Shown here: positions 57,726-64,000 of the stretch, one piece after another | How the letters are laid out: the number at the start of each line of letters is the position of its first letter | How positions within the stretch are numbered: position 1 is the stretch's first letter | Source of the DNA: Trissonchulus latispiculum | Lineage: Eukaryota > Nematoda > Enoplea > Enoplida > Ironidae | Direction: 5' to 3' | Length of the DNA stretch: 64,000 bases | Assembly (NCBI GenBank): GCA_030248195.1 | Contig: JASAND010028127.1 | Location: 1-64,000 of the forward strand | Position numbers and translations under genes: made by a program | The notes under the pieces: model-generated | What the model was told of the DNA's origin: nothing | The model's input: the letters and a program-made list of their open reading frames with translations, nothing else | Databases searched by the model: none

Positions 57726-59295
57726 CTGTGAAAACTACGGCCTCAAGGACTGAGAAATTAAGCAGTAGGAAGGAACTTAAGAACTTAATAAGTTTTTCAA
57801 AATTTTCAACAGCACCCACCAACAGTATGCGTATCAAGCTCTTGGTGAGTTCTATTATTAATTGCTCATCTCATATATATATTTCTGCTATGATGTCAAC
57901 CTTCATGGAAGGCGCTGCATACACGAATTTGCAGATCAGTAGCTTTTATAAACACAAATGGCTTTGATCTTCTTTGTCGGTTTAGCCAAACCTTTTTCAA
58001 ATTGGAGAATGCTGATGTATTTGCCTTTAAAGTTTACTGTTCGTAGTGGTCCTAAAATTGGCTGGCCGAGCCGGGAGAGTGATTTCTTCATGGATGGAAT
58101 AGCCAAAGCCAAACCGGACTCGACATATTCGGCCTGTGCAGTAACTGTGCCTTTGGCTGCAACAATCGGCTGTAACAATCGTTTATGTAACTGAGCTTGC
58201 ATTTTGCATCTGAGCATCTGACCTAATTTGCATAATGTGAAAGCAAAAAACTAAGCATAGCTAGGCCCATGCTAAAGATAGGCAATTTTCAAGACCCATT
58301 GAGCAATTACACGCAAAGGATAGGACATTCCTGTATTAGGTATTCCGCTCTAGCGGAATAAAAATGGCCCAGGTTTCACAAAATCGACATTCAAAAAGTC
58401 AAAAACCGTTAACCCCACTACGTGTATAGAGTCCAACAATAGCTTAACCTCAAAAATTGTCAACGCCAACGCTACCACCAAATATACACATAATAATATA
58501 ATAAAAACAAAATAACTTGAAACATTATGTACATAATAAAAAATTAAAATAATATGAATAAGGTTTCCCATCCCAAATCAGAGAAGACCAATTCACAAAA
58601 CTGCATTCGACAACAACAGAAAAAGCCAAAACACGGAAGGAATTACTATCAGACAGGAAAACAGATCAACCAACATCAAATAGTACAGAAAATGTATAAC
58701 AATGTGTGTGGTCTATGTACAAATACGTACGTATTTACAGAAATGGAACCAAAAACAAAAGAACACAGAGCTAAAAACAGAAGTTAAGTACGTCCATAGT
58801 CTGATGCAAAAAACAGGCTACATAACTCGCTCCAAAGATTAGCATTCTAGAGAATTTGGTGAGTTGAAGGAGGGGGGCGGAAACAATTGGAAATTATAGA
58901 AATTTTCATTTACTGAAACGAGAAAATTAATACAGAAAAACACAAATTAACTGTCAAAGGGATATTACAGTGAATGTCTACACGACATGTGCGTGCACCA
59001 GCAGCAACAAAATTCCCAGAAATGGTATGTAAGTGAACTGGAACCATTATGATTAAAACCCCATGTATTGCTATGCTAAATTTGTAACTAAAAAACCATT
59101 GGATAACTAACTAATTTAAATCACAGCTTTTGCAACAAAAAAGCAATCGTGCAATTTCGTACCAATTTCAAATACTATAACCTCACAGCAGCAAACAAGA
59201 AACTCCAAGCTTTCCCTTGCCCCCCCCCCCCCCACTGTCAAACCTGAGTAACAAAAAATACGGATATTGCAACTACCCCCCACCCAATCTTCAAT
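57726..59295. other. Intergenic region downstream of ARID2-like gene
   Basis: Open frames at 57958-58194 (plus) and 57936-58217 (minus) overlap. Both look plausible in composition but neither shows a motif I can name, so I make no gene call. A perfect 'ttccgctctagcggaa' hairpin is at about 58345. A C-run (59220-59235) lies 60 bp downstream of the ARID2 stop. No canonical AATAAA is evident on the minus strand. Confidence 0.45.
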
Positions 59296-62200
59296 TCAAA
59301 AACAACCAGAGGACTTTGTCAGTGTTCTAGAGGAGAGTTCATAGAGCAACTGTGAGAGGGCCGTAGAGCTTTCAATGCGAGACAGGGCCAGATAGGCCAG
59401 CTCTGTTTCCCATTTACGTAGCTGTCTGAAACAAAAGGAAAGAAAAACTAACAAAAAAATCGAAAAATTAATCCAAATTAGTCAAAAAAAGACCACAAGT
59501 TGGATGACAATAACACTCACACAATGCCACGTCTTGTATGACTATCAAAAAACCACCACCACTCAAACTCTTTAAAAAATCATTCTAAATCCCAAAATGT
59601 CAAAATTTTATATACTATAAAAATTCAGCAATTTTTTGTCCATTTTTATCCTGAACCTGTTTAGAGTATGACGTATGTACCTGATGATGCGTCTGTCTAC
59701 GTACCGTTTACCATCATTACTGTATCGAGCAATGTTTCGTAGTATCAGGCAAGTCGTCAGTCTTAGGCTTTTCGTCACAGGACCCTCATTTTCATCCTAG
59801 ACAGAAAAGAGGATAAAGGATAAATAAATATTTCTAATCTAATAAAATGTTCTCGGTTAAACTGATATATACTTCACTTATAGGTTTAGATGATTGGGCT
59901 TGTCTTGCCACGGAAGCTGTTAAATTTTGGGTTGCGACGTTTCGCCCATAATAGAATACTCTACTAGAATCTCTACTACAAGTCAAGTTATACCAAGAGT
60001 ACATAAAATATAAGAGTGTGCCACTAGGTTATCAGAGCAAAAACTATGCTCTGCTCGCTAACGGCCCACCCCCCCCCCCGCAAATCAGACCCATCACTTC
60101 AAAGAATTTTGTGCGCTATGTTTGTGTTCTAAAGCTCGAAGCAGGCACAAAATTCCCGCACGCACTGCTTGTATCTTCTTTCTTACCGTGAGATCCCGCT
60201 GTATATGCGTGGAGGCGTGTCGTCGTATGGCAGAGAGGGCGGCATCCGGAGCGTAGCCGGGGTGGGGCGGGGGGGAGCGGGGGACGGCGATGTTGGACAG
60301 ACCGCACTGGGACAGCTCGTAGCGTCGAATGGCCGCCAGACGGAGGGTACGATCGTTGCAATGCACATCCTGCAAAAAACAAATAATAAAATTGGGTTGG
60401 GTTGGTAGAGCATCATAAATATGTATAATACAGTGTGATTGCACAGCAACCAGTACAGTTGTTATTCTAGAGTACCTATCATAGCCCCCCCCCCATTGGC
60501 TCTCTCTTGTCTCGGACAAAAACTTTGCCTTGATTGATTATCATCATTTTTAGTGTTACTCATAAACGGAAATTCTTTCCTTTTGAAACATTCCAAATAA
60601 CATCAGTCTAAATGAAAGTATTCAGTATTTTTAAGGTTTTGGAAGGGGGGGGCTGCCCCCTACTGGGGGGGGGAGGGGGGGTAAGTGGGGGTCTCCAAAA
60701 AGTGGGGGGTAACCCCAAAACCAAGGATTAACTGTGCCTAAATGTTTAGCGAAAAACTAACATCTTAACGTAAAATGCAAAAAATCGCTATTTCTAAGCT
60801 TAAAATTAGCTTATAATGAATACATTAGCTAAAAATTTGAGATATGTTCTGAAATTTTGACCTCGAAAACTTAATGTCTCGACACTTTTGGGCGACCACC
60901 ACAGAAGTGGATGGGGCATGTCCAAAAGTGGAGTGCATACATGTGCTGGGGGGGGTTCACCCTCCCCCAGGCCTGGAGCTCATGCCTCCAGATGGGTCCA
61001 TCACCCCCCCCCAAGAATCCCATCAAAAAACCGGTTCACCCCCCCAAAACTTCCGCTCCTGCACATGTCTGGTGGACAGCTCACTCATCCCCCACCCCTT
61101 CCCCTAAAAATGCCTCTCCCCGCACCCCTTGCCCTAAAGTTCCCCCTTCCTTCCTTCCAAGCCACACAAAGCAGGGAACTGGTGGAACTTACATGGACGT
61201 GGGTGATCATGGACCAGCGCAGCCGCGGGGTGCTGTCACAATGGGTCCAACGACAGGGCGTTACGCCTTCTGTGGACAGGTGGACCTTCACCACATGAAA
61301 GTAGACTTGACTAGGTTTCCAGAATTCTCTGCAACAGCAAAGTCAGGACAAATAAACCGTATAGTAAAAGGTATAATATAATAATATGCTCGCTTCGCTT
61401 ACCTAAGCCGAACAACGTACAAAAAGTGTAAATACGTACGTATACATACGTAAATGACTGAGGTAAGCAAGAACAGCACTTGTGTAGGACAGGCTGTAGT
61501 GTAAGTATACACCAAGAAAACGTACAAGTTATCACAAAACAACTGACCAAAAACTAGTCAAAACCTATGTAAGTAAAACTACTGCACATAGCTGGCATTC
61601 TTAGGGTTTTGAAAGTTGGGGGGGGGGGCTTTCGAAAAAAAGGGGGGTGCCCGAGCTAAAAACATAGATAAATGTTTAGCGAAAAATTATCATCTTAAGG
61701 TAAAACGCAGAAATCGCTGTTTTTAAGCTAAAATGAACTTATATCAATAAATTAGCTAAAAATTGAGAACATTTTTTGAAAATTTGTCCTCAAAAACGTA
61801 ACCTTCCGACACTTTTGGGCGACCCACAAAAAAGTGGGGGCCCCACCCCCTCCACTAAAAAAATGCCAGCATAGTCACAGCAAAACCGATTCGCATACGT
61901 ATATCTACATTCTATAAGTAACAGTTCAGTTAGTGCCCTGTTATACTAAACAAAACAAAAGAAAGGAGGAAAGAAGGACAGACTTACTGTCCACAGTCAG
62001 CCCATTCACAGCGACACAGGATCTGGTCCGGCCGGGGCGGCTGAATCTGCACCACCGCGCCACCGCGCAGCACCTGAGCCGCCTGAACTGCGCCTGGAGC
62101 CGCTGGAGCCGGAGCCGAAGTCTGGGGAGCACCGCTAGGGTTCACCACAACAGTACCACCAATAGACCCACTTCCAGCAATAGCAGTAGATGAAGAAGGA

Positions 62201-63637
62201 GGGGTGACACTGGAATGGACCACCATGGATACTTGGGGGGCAGCAATCCCAGATATCTGGGGGGCACCAGTGGAGCAGGAGGACAGGTGGGATTGTTCTG
62301 GGGCGGCCGCAGCAAGGGCCGGTGATCCAGTGAGATTGCTGACGAGGCTGGATCCATCATTCATTGACTGAGACGTCGACGGCTGTAGTTGCAAGTCTGA
62401 CTGTTTGGACTTTTTAGTCTGAAACAGGAGCAGCAGGTCCTTTTGCAGGCAAACAATAATATTAACATAAAGCATGATGTATCAAAGTATCAGAATGCAT
62501 GGTATGAAAGGAATAAGTATTACTGATGAAAAAATATGTAGATTATAGGATCCAAAACATTACACAGATGGGGTAGGAGAGAGACAAAAAATCAATGACT
62601 TAGGAACGGTAACAGCAGAGTACCTTAGGCACTTTTTTCTGGTAGGGCGGCCAAGGTGGAGTAGAAAATGCAAGGAAATATTTTAGAAAATTATTGTCAA
62701 AAAGCTTTTTTTGGAACATTTTGCATGACAAAAGTCAAAACTTTCTCAAAGGGATGACTGCTTTTTGACTAAAAATAAACATTTTAAAATTAAAATCTCC
62801 TGCGTAGCACGAAAGTTGATAATATAATATTGATAATATAATAACATTTTTTGGCAAAACATTTTGACAACCGGGGGAAAAATCGAAAATCCGGGGAATC
62901 CGAGAAATTTCGAGGGTGCTCGATCACCCTGAACACTAGTCAACTCCAACCATCTCCGAAAACTGACTACACATCACGACACAAACAAAGACATACGCAA
63001 TAGAATTATGTAAATAAATCTACTAAAATCTTGACAAAAGCACTGGACTGACCTTAGTCTTTTTGGTCCCTCCAGGGGTTCGCGGAGCCACTATGGTACC
63101 GTCTAGGGTCGACAGTGCCAGTGAAGTCCGCCTTTTGCCCAGCCCTCCTGCCGCCGACAATTTTCTACCCTTTCCCCCGCCCCCGCCAGCTGTCAAGACC
63201 GGCGCCTCACAGTCTGATGCGGGGGGTTCCAGGAGGGGGCCATTGGTCTGCCGCCCAGCAGGTGCGACGGAAGACGATTGGAAGGGTCCAGGTGTTCCTT
63301 GACTGACAGCCCCAGTCCCAGCTGCTGTTGTTGCCGTGCTAGGAGATGCGGGGGTACCGTTGGCTAGGCTGGGGGTCGGGGGGCTGCCCCCCTGGAGCTG
63401 TACAGAGGGCGGCGGCACCGTCGCCGCAAGGACACTTTCACCCCCAGGTCCCCCGTGGCCAGAAGTGGACTTAAGGCTGACCACAGTAACCGATAGACTA
63501 GAGACGCTCCCCGCCAGAGTCGTGGTGGTTGACAGAGTGGTCGTCCCCCCACCCGCCGCAGACCCCGGACCGCCCTGACTGGGTGCCACGGCCACTGCTG
63601 CGGCTGAACAACCATTGGCCAAACGGATGGATGTGGT
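59296..63637 (-). CDS. ARID2-like (BAF200/BAP170) chromatin-remodelling subunit, C-terminal exons
   Basis: Six minus-strand exons: 63053-63637, 61988-62418, 61193-61328, 60187-60369, 59705-59796, 59296-59425. All have GT and AG borders and consistent phases, and together encode 518 residues to the TGA. The first two exons are Ala/Ser/Thr/Gly-rich linker. The zinc-finger part joins CEWADC with FWKPSQVYFHVVKVH, and CRWTHC with MITHVHDVH. These are two C-x4-C...H-x4-H fingers as in ARID2. Then come PDAALSAIRRHASTHIQRDL and DENEGPVTKSLRLTTCLIL, matching the conserved ARID2 end (RDFTDEKEGPITKHIRLT), and a final helix WETELAYLALSRIESSTALS. ARID2 is the PBAF-type SWI/SNF subunit; its ARID and RFX domains lie upstream, beyond the window. 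Confidence 0.92.
60625..60930. repeat. G-run intronic repeat, copy 1 (ARID2 intron)
   Basis: Starts with long G runs (60645-60710) and continues 'aaatgtttagcgaaaaacta', 'gctaaaaatttgag', 'cgacacttttgggcgacc'. The same order recurs at 61600-61860. G runs could form quadruplexes. Confidence 0.65.
61600..61860. repeat. G-run intronic repeat, copy 2
   Basis: Homologous to 60625-60930, lying on the other side of the 61193-61328 exon. Ends in 'cacttttgggcgacccac' and a C/G-rich stretch. Confidence 0.65.
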
Positions 63638-64000
63638 CTGAAAAAAAGCAAACAAAATAAGAAATGCATTAACAAGTAGAGTCAACGGCTGGCTGGAACT
63701 TTGAAATTTTCTCAATGGCTCTTTTCAGTTAAAATTTCAGACAAGTACAAACATCTGGGATTTCTCTAGGCCAAAAAAGTGAGCGGGGGGGGAACCAAAA
63801 TTGGGGGGGTCTAAATTGGCTAAAAATGCTAAAAATACGGTAAAAATTGCGCGTTTTCTACGTACACTGCTATAAATAAGCTAAAAAGCAAGTTTTAGTA
63901 CCAAAATAGACGATTTTTAACCAAAAAATTCCGGCAAGGCCGGTAAAATTTAAAAAAATTTGACCAAAAATCCTTAAAATTTGGCATTTTCTGGGCACCT
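63638..64000. other. Intron upstream of the first visible ARID2 exon
   Basis: The acceptor TTTTTTTCAG lies just above 63637. Beyond it, G runs (63784-63812) and 'ggctaaaaatgctaaaaa' resemble the intronic repeat above. No exon recognised. Confidence 0.5.

Noticed and set aside
57936..58217. Host exon on either strand
   Set aside because: Both strands are open and plausible in composition, but I see no motif or splice context to choose one.
60888..61381. Pro-rich plus-strand open frames near 61 kb
   Set aside because: They come from C-rich intron sequence and the antisense of an ARID2 exon whose minus-strand frame matches the family.

Overview
This is a 64-kb piece of an invertebrate animal genome. 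The sequence shows spliced genes with GT-AG introns, long (TA)n arrays and dense transposon content. Six exons on the minus strand at the right end encode the C-terminus of an ARID2-like (BAF200/BAP170) chromatin subunit, which places the host among animals. I cannot name the phylum. Thaumatin-like genes are known from some nematodes and arthropods, but that does not decide it.

Layout. (1) 1-804 has nothing I recognise. (2) 805-41140 is a degenerate tandem array of four units, each carrying a two-exon, minus-strand gene for a secreted thaumatin-like protein: 2793-3916, 14397-15524, 30496-31629 and 39786-40914. The encoded exon-2 proteins of copies 1-3 agree almost completely, and copy 4 carries a 5-bp deletion that breaks the frame. 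The unit also holds a hairpin-rich retroposon tail and a Ty1/copia RT fragment. Units 1 and 2 share a Ty3/gypsy LTR insertion (element A) at a site that unit 3 lacks. Unit 1 then continues into a second, GC-rich gypsy-like gag on the minus strand (element B). Unit 2 holds the long element A copy (17144-29098): 5' LTR, gag, a broken pol, and then about 3.3 kb of a third coding region containing the motifs of a DEDDy 3'-5' exonuclease (RNase D/WRN-exo type). That third region is the most unusual thing in the window. Individual units carry private insertions: an A-tailed retroposon in unit 1, a TTAA-flanked element in unit 3, and a minisatellite-bearing TIR element plus a PIF/Harbinger remnant in unit 4.

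(3) 41141-43740 holds a copia 3' end, a GGATTAAA repeat and a four-copy minisatellite. (4) 43747-48137 is a hAT-type element with a perfect 8-bp target duplication. It contains a CR1/jockey-like LINE fragment and a second hAT-like element sitting in a (TA)n array. (5) 48310-54816 is a foldback-like MITE with TA target site and tandem 'ccagta' palindromic arms. Nested in it is a 3.3-kb TIR element (6-bp TSD), which in turn contains a complete 660-bp element with 174-bp terminal direct repeats, each carrying a tRNA-like sequence. (6) 54839-56059 is a 1.2-kb near-perfect palindrome flanked by TTAA. (7) 56064-59295 is intergenic. (8) 59296-63637 (minus) is the ARID2-like 3' half.

How it fits together: the thaumatin-like genes and ARID2 are the only host genes I can support. 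Everything else is mobile DNA, and the array's unit boundaries fall inside retrotransposons, so the array was probably built and is being eroded by them. The six-frame ORFs often begin at GTG/TTG; for this eukaryote I used ATG starts and splice sites instead.
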